Positions 46,036 through 55,533 of a stretch of 64,000 bases of DNA are shown piece after piece. Origin of the DNA: Phragmites australis (Eukaryota > Streptophyta > Magnoliopsida > Poales > Poaceae); NCBI RefSeq assembly GCF_958298935.1, contig NC_084943.1, forward strand, positions 506,001 through 570,000, given 5' to 3'. Position 1 is the first letter of the stretch. Each line of letters begins with the position of its first letter. A program made the position numbers and the translations under genes. Below the pieces are notes generated by a model. It ran no database searches, was not told the DNA's origin, and was given only the letters and a program-made list of their open reading frames with translations.

Positions 46036-47354
46036 TTGATGGCAGGAACAAAACTAGTGTGCATAAGGCCCTATAGATACACTCCAGCTCAGAAGATAGA
46101 AATAGAGCTGCAGGTGAAAGAGATGCTTCATTCAGGTTTGATTAAATTGAGTGTTAGCCCATTTTCTTCCCCAATACTACTGGTGAAAAAGAAGGATGGT
46201 GTCTGGCGATTCTGTGTAGACTATAGACATTTGAATGCAATCACAATTAAGAATAAGTATCCACTTCCAATCATAGATGAGCTTCTAGCTGAGTTATCAG
46301 GGCTTGCTTGGTTCACTAAGCTGGTACTTAAGGGTAGGCTACCATCAATTTAGATTGAGGGAGGAAGATGAGGAGAAGACTGCATTTCAAACCCATTAAG
46401 GCCATTATGAATTTAGAGTGATGCCTTATGGTTTGTGCAATGCACCTGCTACCTTCCAAAATGCTATGAATGAAATCCTTGCTCCACTGCTGAGAATCTA
46501 TATTCTAGTCTTCATTGATGACATTCTCATATACTATCCAACTTAGTCAGATCATGAACTTCATGTTAAGGTGTTTGAACTGCTGAAAGAGAATGGTCCA
46601 AAGCTGAAGATGTCAAACTGTGTTTTTTCCAAGTCACAAGTCTCATATTTGGGTCATACAATTTCTGCTGAGGGAGTGGCCCCAGGTGATAAGATATCAG
46701 AAATTGCAAACTGGCCTCCACCAGAAAATGTGAAAGACCTCAGGAGCTTTCTGGGCCTGGCAGGCTACTATAAAAAATTTGTGAAGAATTATGGTCTGAT
46801 TAGTAAACCTTTGACTGATCTCTTGAAAAAGAATGTGGTCTTTGTGTGGACTCCCCTAACACATGCTGCTTTTGAGGAGCTGAGAAACAGGCTGATGACA
46901 TCACCAGTGTTGGCTCTACCAATTTTTTCTAAACCATTTGTGATTGAGACAGATGCTAGTGATAAAGGCATAGGAGCAGTGCTTATGAAAGAAGGACATC
47001 CTATTGCATACTTGACTAAAGCAATGTGCAAGAAATCAAGGATTAGTTGCCTATGAAAAAGAGTGCTTGGCTATTTTTCTAGCTGTGGACTACTGGAGGC
47101 CATATTTGCAGCACTCTGAGTTCCTTATTATGACTGACCACAAAAGTCTCATTCACTTGTCTGAGCAAAGGCTTCATACACCTATCCAGCAAAGAGCTCT
47201 TACTAAATTGATGGGGCTGCACTTTCAAATTCAGTACAAACAAGGACATTTTAATAGAGTTGCTGATGCACTTTCCAGGAAACCTTCCACCTCAGAAACT
47301 GAATTATTGGCTCTATCAGTCTGCAAGCCATCTTGGCTGGATATAATTGTCTAA
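46036..47354 (+). pseudogene. Gypsy reverse transcriptase-RNase H, broken
   Basis: Successive frames show KEMLHSGLIKLSVSPFSSP, WRFCVDYRHLN, a frame change near 46330, then [18 protein letters not shown] and VFIDDIL (the catalytic Asp pair is present) near 46420-46530. A stop follows at about 46546. Next come VSYLGHTISAEGV and the RNase H part with IETDASDKGIGAVLM and LIMTDHKSLIHL. A further frame change lies near 47040-47060. The polymerase is recognisable but interrupted. Confidence 0.9.
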
Positions 47355-47384
47355 GGTTATACCAAGGATGAATTCTCCAGCAAA

Positions 47385-48237
47385 ATGGTAACCTTTCTAT
47401 CTCTCACTGGCAATACACATCCTGACTTTACTCTTGCTGATAGTGTGCTTAGATTCAAGGGAAGAATCTGGGTAGGTTCAAATGCTACCACTCAACAACA
47501 CATCATTCATGCTCTCCATGCTAGTGCATTAGGGGGTCATTCTGGATTTTTTGCAACTTATCACAGAATTAAAAGGTTATTTGCTTGGCACAATATGAAA
47601 ACACACATCAAGCTATTTGTTCAGCAATGCCATATTTGCCAGCAAGCAAAGAGTGAAAGAATAGCATCACATGGACTCCTTCAACCTTTAGATATACCTG
47701 ATCAATCTTGGGTAGTATTCAGTTTGGACTTTGTGGAAGGATTACACAATTGACACAATTCTAGTGATAGTGGATAAGTTTTCCAAATATGCCCACTTTA
47801 TCCCTCTCACTCATCCTTTCACAGCACTATCAATTGCCAAACTCTATTTGAACCATATCTTTAAACTTCATGGCCTCCCTCAAGCAATCATTTCAGACAG
47901 AGATAGGATTTTTACTAGCAACTTGTGGCAAGAACTAATCAGATTGTCCCAAGTTCAGTTAAGAATGAGCTCTTCCTATCACCCTCAAACCGATGGACAA
48001 ATCAAACAGGCCAATCAATGTCTAGAGGCATATCTCAGATGTTCAGTGCACTCCTGTCCAAGGAACTGGTCTCATTGGCTGCCCCTAGCTGAATATTGGT
48101 ACAATACTAACTACCACACAGCTTTAGGCACATCTCCATTTGAAGTCGTCTATGGCAGGAAACCAAGAGACTTTGGAGTGTTTCAGTTATCTGATTGCCA
48201 AGTGCCAGACCTTACTTCTTGGCTTAAGGAGAGATAA
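47385..48237 (+). pseudogene. Gypsy integrase, broken
   Basis: The zinc-binding part shows GGHSGFFATYHRIKRLF and QQCHICQQAKSE. The core shows FSLDFVEGL, then IISDRDRIFTSNLWQEL, SSSYHPQTDGQ and LAEYWYNTNYHTALGTSPFE, as in plant Ty3/gypsy integrases. A frame change near 47745 and a stop at 48235 break it. The chromo-like tail resumes beyond the inserted segment at about 48966-49235. Confidence 0.9.
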
Positions 48238-48424
48238 GTCATGCAATAGCTATTGCAACAACAGCTTGCCCAGGCTTAGCACTGAATGAAACAGCAAGAA
48301 GATAAACACATATCAGAGATACATTTTCATGTGGGAGACCAAGTATATTTGAAGTTACAACTATACATTCAAACATCGGTGGCCAATCGTTCTAATTAGA
48401 AGCTGGCTTTTCGATACTATGGGC

Positions 48425-48965
48425 CTATGCAGCACTGATATGGATACGTGTATCGGTATCGGACTGATACGGATACGAAAATACGCCATTTTCTTAGGAA
48501 AATACGCGGATATGTTTTACTGTTAAAAAATAGTAATAAGTTACTCTCATGTTATACTCCAAGTCTCCAACTTGTATCTGGCAAGGCGTGGCCACTAGCT
48601 AATACCTAATAGATCGGTGCGCAGTGGCGGCATGGGCTTCACCATCATCCTCATGCTGTTGGGGTTGGGCAAGCTGGTGAGGGAGGTTGCTTCGACGACA
48701 GCCAAAACTTCAAACGCTATCTAGCAGCCACTGCCCCCACAGTGCTGCTTGCCTACCGCAGCCCGCACACGGTCACTCGGTCACCGACGGTAAAAAATCA
48801 GAAGAACAGGGATTGAAAGAAAGAAGGAGGAAAACGGGGAGCCAGGGAGGAGAGGAACTCGCCGCTGGTAGGTGGTGGAGGACCTCGCGGGATATATATC
48901 TGCCGAGTATCCGGTGCTTATTGGTAACGGATACGGTATCCGATACAGATATGTGGATCTATTTC
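48425..48965. mobile_element. Insertion inside the gypsy integrase tail
   Basis: The integrase tail frame is broken at about 48425 and resumes at 48966 with YKLQLPVGSQIHPVVHVSQL. The intervening 540 bp starts with GATACG-rich words and ends with GGATACGGTATCCGATACAG, imperfectly inverted with respect to each other. The core is GC-rich. I found no clear target duplication. A Mutator- or hAT-like non-autonomous element is the simplest guess. Confidence 0.55.
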
Positions 48966-49270
48966 TTACAAACTGCAACTCCCGGTGGGAAGTCAAATTC
49001 ATCCGGTGGTGCATGTCTCCCAACTAAAGCGTGTTGTTGGCCCTGACACTATTGTAAGTCCTACTCTACCTCCATCTGTTTCTATTATGTAGGAAGTTCA
49101 TACACCAGTGGCTATCCTGGATAGCAAGTTGATCAAGAGAGGTCAAGCAGTTGTTCCTCATTTGCTAGTCTAATGGGAGGGTCAGCCGCTGAACATGGCG
49201 ATGTGGGAGGATCAGGCCGAGCTCATCCAACGCATTCCTGCTTCACCGGCTCCGAAACAAGCCGGTCTTC

Positions 49271-49283
49271 AAGGAGGGGGGGA
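49271..49283 (+). other. Polypurine tract of the gypsy element
   Basis: AAGGAGGGGGGGA lies immediately before the right LTR start TGTCACGCCC, where plus-strand DNA synthesis would be primed. Confidence 0.85.
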
Positions 49284-49572
49284 TGTCACGCCCTCTATAG
49301 GCCTGGGCCGTGAGAAGACGCATGAGAGAGTATTGGGCTGATAGCTGAATTGAGTAGCAGTGTGTGTGTGGGCTGTTTTTAGATGTACTGTGAGAGACCC
49401 GACATAGCGCAATTATAGGTGCCGAGCGCGAGTTGTTATCACTAAACAGACTAGACAAATCAGGCAATGTTCCCGTGGGCATAACCTTCTTCTTCCCCAC
49501 GGCAACTCCATCTTCTCTACCAACCTCTATCTCTCCCTTCCTCTAATTCCTATCTAGCTCAGGTTTGTTACA
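49284..49572 (+). repeat. Right LTR of the gypsy element, 289 bp
   Basis: It starts TGTCACGCCCTC right after the polypurine tract and ends GTTTGTTACA. The 3' half matches the left LTR. It is complete by its TG...CA termini. Confidence 0.85.
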
Positions 49573-49930
49573 TGTTCCTTGACAACAAAGATACTCGGGC
49601 ACTCTACCTCCTGTCTGAGTTCCAATTTATCTATCACTGCCTACTGCAAGACGTAGAAGACCGTTGCCAATACCCTGTGCGACGTCAATGAGTCTGTCAT
49701 TGACCACAATCTCATCCTTAACATGCTACTAGGATCAACCCGACCCTCTCCCACTTCATGACTATGGTCTTCCCCACCTTGGTGAAGGTCCGCTCCACGC
49801 TTCTACTCGAAGAGATGCGCAAGGAGCACGAGACCAAGCTTGTTGCGGCAACAACGTTGTTCACCAGCGGTCTCGACAGCCAACCATCCCATGCCCTGCG
49901 GGGCAAGCCGGGGCCCCTGTCCTGCGCCTC
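49573..49930 (+). pseudogene. Ty1/copia gag (UBN2-type) fragment
   Basis: Across shifted frames I read ALYLLSEF, a DVNESV..DHNLILNMLLG-like stretch, and then PTLSHFMTMVFPTLVKV followed by LLLEEMRKEHET. This is the wording of plant copia gag polyproteins. It directly abuts the gypsy right LTR, so the gypsy element may have landed in or beside an older copia remnant. Confidence 0.7.
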
Positions 49931-50735
49931 CGGCTGATCTCTGGGTGTCCGTCACAGGTGTGTCCATCTTCCACTCCTCATCTATCGAGCACGCTCAAAC
50001 CTACCAAGGGAGGTGGGTTAGGACCGGGAAATGGTGGCTGGACACACACACACTTGCCCATCTGCCGGAGCACCGACGATGAGCTCCTCTGACCGCTCGG
50101 CCCATCTGCCTGTCCTTCAAATCCCTTCAACTGTGCTCGCCCATCCACCAGACCACACTCTCACGCCACCAGCAATCCAAGCCTGTTGCCGCCAGATCCC
50201 TTCACATAACCGCCGCTGTTGGCGAGCGAGCCTCCAGGGTCAACAACTCATGGCCCCGATTTTGGCCATAGCGGAGGAGTCCACCTCTTTTTTTTTTCCT
50301 TTGCTTTTTTCTCTTAATCTCTACTGCTTTCTAGCTCTATTGAGCGAGGGAAACAAGATGGAAGATCTTGGAACGAAGCACGAGGCAGTCATGAATTTTT
50401 GGAATGCTGAGAATGAATTATGTTTTTACTCATTAGCAATTGTTCACACACGTGGAATCAATCCATGATATAGCAATCTAAAAAGGTAAAAAATATAGCA
50501 CCACAAAAGAGAGATTTGTATACACAAAATTCACAAAATGTTCATGTAATTTCAGAAGGGAGGATAATGACGAGTATCTAGATAGGAGGGTGGAGGGTCT
50601 AGCATTGGCCGTCCGTAGCAACGCTGTGAGGAGGATCAAGACGGTGACCGATTTGTGAGTGGATGAAAATAATTCTCACATAGTACTTAGGTGTAAAGAT
50701 AGCGCAACGAAGGCGATCTCTGTGGTAGAAGGGGG
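49931..50735. other. Intergenic, no gene recognised
   Basis: It includes a pyrimidine-rich tract (about 50283-50330). The sequence up to 50280 may continue the copia debris. No domain was recognised. Confidence 0.4.
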
Positions 50736-50739
50736 TGGA

Positions 50740-51025
50740 GGCGATGTGTGGGCGGTGGAGCACCCTCTCCAGAAAGCCAACGTTGTGGGCGAAGTACGGA
50801 AGGCAACACACCCTCTGGAGAAACCCTGTGTTGTAGGCAAAGTGTGGGAGGTAGCGCACCTTCTGGAGGAACCCGACGGTGAATGTATGGAAGATAAATA
50901 TTGGATGTCTAGGTATGGAAGGTAAAAAATGAGAGATTGAATGTATTTTTGCAGTGTATGGAAGGCAAATATTGGACGTCTAGGCATGGAAGGTAAATAA
51001 TGGGAGATTAAATGTATTTTTGGAA
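50740..51025 (+). repeat. Two small tandem duplications
   Basis: At about 50760-50875 a unit of about 51 bp (ending CTCTGGAG/TTCTGGAG, containing GTTGTGGGCGAAGT or GTTGTAGGCAAAGT) is repeated. At about 50887-51025 a unit of about 72 bp (TATGGAAG..AAATATTGGA.GTCTAGG, ending GTATTTTTG) is repeated. Both are diverged and non-coding. Confidence 0.65.
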
Positions 51026-51092
51026 GGAGGAACGGGTCCAACTTTGCACGATGACCGTTTGATCGACTCGGGTGGATGGTGGGCATCAATGA

Positions 51093-51632
51093 GATCTACC
51101 ACAACTTGTGCATTTTATAGGAGTATAGATTTATGCCAACAAAGAGGACTCATATTTTTTTTTCATTTATTCTCAATAGGGGTATTCTGGTCATTAAAAA
51201 CTGTATCCCATTCCAAACACATGGGGCATGTTTGGATTGCTGCCAATGCTAGCTTGACTAAAATATTGGTCATGCCCAAGCTTTTGGTGTGCCCAACTCA
51301 TTTTTCGTCCACACGAGGGCGAAAACGCGAGCATGATATCGATTGGATCTACCACAACTTGTGCATTTTATAGGAGTATAGATTTATGCCAACGAAGAGG
51401 ACTCATATTTTTTTCATTCATTCTCAGTAGGGGTATTCTGATCATTAAAAATTGTATCCCATTCCAAAACATGGGGCATGTTTTGATTGCTGCCAATGCT
51501 AGCTTTACTAAAATATTGGCCATGCCCAAGCTTTTTGGCATGTGTTTGGATGTGGACCAAAAATTAGCTCTCCCAACCCAGGTTTGGCGTGCCCAACTCA
51601 TTTTACGTCCACGCGAGGGAGAAAACGCGAGA
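51093..51632 (+). repeat. 253-bp direct duplication at the Harbinger remnant's left edge
   Basis: GATCTACCACAACTTGTGCA at 51093 recurs at 51346. The following 230 bp match closely, including GGTATTCTG.TCATTAAAAA, GGGGCATGTTT.GATTGCTGCC and CTAAAATATTGG.CATGCCCA. The second copy holds an extra 45-50 bp before GTGCCCAACTCATTTT. The duplicated part resembles a Harbinger/Tourist terminus. Confidence 0.8.
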
Positions 51633-52429
51633 ACCAAAATCGTCTACCAACAAATTGGCAGCCAACTCTCGCATCATTTTCCCCTTATTTGGTCACCACC
51701 TATAAAAGCACCCCTCACACTCATCTACTCACCTTCTCCTTTTTCCACTTCGCTCTTAGCTGACTCCGCCTAAATGAAGCACGAGGGCCTTTTGGGATCG
51801 TCGGCCGGCGGTGCTCGCGATTGAGCAGTAGAGTACTCTTCCTCTTTTGAGTCTCAAGTGGATTAGAGGAGAAAAACAAGAGGTCAGTAAAATAAAACAA
51901 TTTTCCCCATGCCATTCCATCTCAATCCCCTTCCCAAGTTTGTTCTTACCTACTATTCTAGCTCTTTTTGGTGGACTTATAGTTGATTCTTTCCTAGACA
52001 TGTGAGAGTTTTGTTTTTTAACTAAGCATGCCTCTAAGTACTAGTGTAAGGCTCTAGATTGATTATAATGCAACTATTACTACAATTTTTTTAGTTAATT
52101 TAGCACATATTTTCCTTGCTAACTAATTGTAAATTTAATTGATCTACTCCCTAATTAGAACTATTGGTTGTCTCTTTAGCTGAAATTTTGTTTCATTTGC
52201 CTAGATGGACATGGATCAGCAACAAATATTACTACTACTACTGCTGCTGTATGTGTTACATGATGTGGAGGTAAAAAGCTTTTGTTGTGCTAGTTCTTCT
52301 ATTAGCTTTATGGTGGACAAACAATGATGGTAGGAGGAGTGGGGTCGAGGTGCAAAATATATTGGTAGGGGTATTAGTAGGACTAACACATTGGTTAGGC
52401 TGATTGATACCTCAGATTCAACATGCATT

Positions 52430-52965
52430 AAACAATTAAGGATGACTCGAGCTTCTATAAGCTCTATACTAGGCTTAAAGACAGGGGCCTTTTGGTTGAC
52501 ACATTTCATGTTTCAGTAGAGGAATAAGTGACAATGTTTCTATACATGGTGGGACAACATCACACAATGGCGATTTGGTGAGACAATGAGTAGGTACTTC
52601 AATGTTGTCTTGCATGCATCGGGGAAGTTAGCACATGATCTCATTTATGTTAAATCAACGAATACGCACACAAAGATCAGATAGCACGTGATCTCATTTA
52701 TTTTCTATCCCTACTTTGTGGTAACCATACATTAACCAATAGATTTTTTAGAGCCACTCTTACTTAAGTTTGACGTAGATTATGTTTTCATTTTACATAT
52801 GGATATATAGGAGTGCTAGATGGCACACAAGTTAGGGCATGTGTGTCAGCTCACATGGTGGATAGATTTAGAGGCCGCAAGTCATATCCCTTTCAAAATG
52901 TGCTAGCAGTCGTTGCCTTCAACCTTCGGTTCACTTGGATGGCAAGCCCTCAAGCAAGAAGCATA
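52430..52965 (+). pseudogene. HARBI1-like transposase fragment (PIF/Harbinger)
   Basis: Near 52505-52620, across frame changes, I read FHVSVEE, MFLYMVGQHH, FGETMSRYFNVVLHASGKL. This is the conserved N-terminal half of plant HARBI1-like nucleases. After a possible intron ending at about 52812, GVLDGTQVRACVSAHMVDRF is followed by RGRKSYPFQNVLAVVAFNLR. That covers the first catalytic Asp (LDGT) of the DDE nuclease. The remaining catalytic Asp and Glu regions are missing, because the sequence passes directly into an unrelated frame at about 52950. The gene is not functional. Confidence 0.8.
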
Positions 52966-53031
52966 AGTGTGAGAAATTATCTGTCAAGAAGTCAGCCAAG
53001 GGATGTATCAAATAGTGACATGGCATCAAGT

Positions 53032-53036
53032 ATTGT
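53032..53036 (+). repeat. Left target-site duplication of the solo LTR
   Basis: ATTGT, identical to 55534-55538 on the other side of the LTR. Confidence 0.9.
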
Positions 53037-55533
53037 TGAAAGTGCATCTAGCCTCTATGTGTGGTTTTGGTAATTAATGACAATACCTATGGACTAACAA
53101 TGGTGTTGAGTTTGTTAGTAGGTTATTCCATAGGAGATGCATAAATGATGAAGCATGGATTCTTTGAGAAATACCATGAGTTCAAAGAATTGCATCAAAA
53201 GTCATTGAGATTTTAGTGATGCTCATAAGAAGAAGAAAAAGCTTAATAAGACTGGCAATAAGCTTGAAGGCTAAGTTACTTGTGGAGATCAAGTAACTAA
53301 AGGTATGCTTGTCAATAGAGTTTTATGGACTAACCTGTGTGCTATGTGTTTAAGAATGAGTGGGGTTAGGTTTTATATGAAGATTGACAATATGCATGAA
53401 GGCTAATAAGTTACTTGTGGAGACCAAGTAACTTAAGGTATAAATGTTATCATTTAGGTTTTATGGACTAACCCATGTGCTTTGTGCTTGAGAGTGAGTT
53501 GGGGTTAGGATCCATAAGAAGGCATAAGTTGAATTGAAATCACATATGCCAAGAGTGAAGAACAAAAGTGGACTCCATTTATAAAAAAGTGAATTCTCTG
53601 AAGATGTCGAATACAAAATGGTTTTCTATAGCAAGACCGTGAAAGGCAAGCAAGACTCGGCTGCGATGGACCATCCGTGGTGAAGGGCAAGCAAATGGCT
53701 TGGCGCCGAAGGACTAAGGCGGTGGTGAAGAGCGAGTGAAGACTTTGCGCCGATGGACCGTGCGAGGCCATAGGAAGCTATGGATGATTCACATCAATCA
53801 TATGAAGAATCAAGAAGAGATGAAGTGAAGAATATATGGAAGTTGGCAACCCTCAAGGTTTGAAAGAAAAAGAAGCGGTACTTGAAAGTTTTCAAATGCT
53901 CAAAGTGGTTCAAACGAGTTTTATCTTTGAATTTGAGTATAGGTATGTCGCACTATTAAGAGGGATGCAATGTGAGCTAATTGTCGTGTCTCAGTGCTCA
54001 AGAGTTCCCAACCAAACCCAAAGTGAGAATTTGTTGTTAAGAGTCCGGAGCGGAAAGTGCGGAAGTGTCCAAAATAGTTTTTGGAGTGTTCCTAATTTGA
54101 TCCTATGTGTTTTAGGTCATGAATTCAGTTGGGATGTGTAGCCCTCTGAATAAGCTTTTCATAGAGTCCAAAATCGTCGAAATCGGACTCCGGGATCAAA
54201 AGTTATCGCCGTTTTTCGGAGGTCAGCTGTGCTGTGGCCGGAGACTCCGGTGTAGGTCGGATTCTCCGGTACCTGGAAAGGCCGGAGACTCCGGTGAAGT
54301 CCGGATACTCCGGTACCTGGAGTGGCCGGAGACTCCGGGAAGTCTCCGGGGCTGTTTTCTGGGTTAAGTGCCGACCGAAGACTCCGGTGTAGGCCGGATA
54401 CTCCGGTAACAGTCTAGAAAAGAGCATAACGGCTAGTTCTGACACGTTCTGTGACCGTTCTGACGCCGTATTTGGATTTAGATACTCCGGTCAGTTCTGA
54501 CAAAAACAGTAATGGCTAGTTGTTTGGAGTGGGCAATTTATACCCCACTCACCCCATCCTTTGGGGCTGCTACAAGGGCACGAAAAGAACATCCTCTAGA
54601 GCTAAAAGAACTCCCTCCCACTCCATTCTAGTGTGTGATTTGAGAAGAAAAATGAGTTGGGTTGAGAGATTGGAAGATTGAGTGCAAGTGAGCTAAATCC
54701 CAATCTTGAGCACTTGAGTTCTCGGCAAGAAGTTCGATTGCGTTTGTTACTCTTGGAGGTGAAACCTCCTAGCCGGCTAGGTGTTGCCCGGTGAGCTCCC
54801 GTGCGTGTGGTGAGCCGCGGGAAAGTTTGTGAAGGTCGATCTCGCCTCCGAAAGGGAAGAGATAAAGCTAGTGGATCGAGGAAAGCGGTTGAAAGAGACC
54901 CGGCTCATTGGAGCTTTCTTAACGGAGACGTAGGATTCACGGTGGTGAATCCGAACTTCGGGAAACAAATCTTTGTGTCTCTTCTCTTGTTTCCTTACTT
55001 TTATGTTCTTGCTCAAATCTTTGTGCATATTGCTCGATCTACTTATTTGTGTGTAGGTTCTTCGTAAATCTACTTGGAATCATCTCCGGGAACATACGAC
55101 ATCACTTGGTTTGAGCTAGAACTCTCTACTCATCCTTTATATTCAGTTTCGGGCTCAGTTCTGTACAGAACCTGGAGAATCCAGCCTTTACCGGAGTTTC
55201 CGGACCTGTACACACCGGAGTATCCGGACTACACCGGAGTCTCTGGTGAACAGTAATTTCAGGTATATGAACAGTGTTTTTAGCCTTTTTCAATTTAAGT
55301 TTTATTGCATATCTCTTGCTAGAATTGAGTAATTTTTGTCACCTTAGGATTGTAATTTTCACACTTATTTAGGGTGATTATGCACTAGTTGAGCCTAGCA
55401 TATTTAGGTTTTTCTCTTGTGAAAAACTTGTTAGTTTATATTCCGCTGCAAGTTTAGGCCAACGGTAGAAAGGGTTGAATTTTTGTAAAAACACCTATTC
55501 ACCCCCCCTCTAGGCGACATCATTGTCCTTTCA
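53037..55533 (+). mobile_element. Copia-type (SIRE/Maximus-style) solo LTR, 2497 bp
   Basis: It starts TGAAAGTGCATC and ends GTCCTTTCA, so the termini are the inverted repeat TGAAAG/CTTTCA, with ATTGT target duplications on both sides. The left part has TTTTGGTAATTAATGACAA and the right end has ACCTATTCACCCCCCCTC, the standard end phrase of this LTR group. A probable TATA box lies at about 54537-54544 (TTTATACC). Around 54230-54410 there are several CCGGAGACTCCGG dyads. Recombination between two LTRs would explain the absence of any internal region. Confidence 0.9.

Larger units (their letters stand above)
44621..49572 (+). mobile_element. Degenerate Ty3/gypsy retrotransposon with chromodomain-type integrase tail
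   Basis: Order on the plus strand: LTR end (44621-44762), primer-binding site, gag scrap with zinc knuckle, protease, reverse transcriptase, RNase H, integrase, chromo-like tail, polypurine tract and right LTR (49284-49572). The order RT before integrase defines Ty3/gypsy. The tail LVQWEGQPLNMAMWED resembles the chromodomain of chromoviruses. Several stops and frameshifts, a shortened gag and a 540-bp insertion at about 48425 make it inactive. Only the 3' half of the left LTR matches the right one. Confidence 0.9.
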
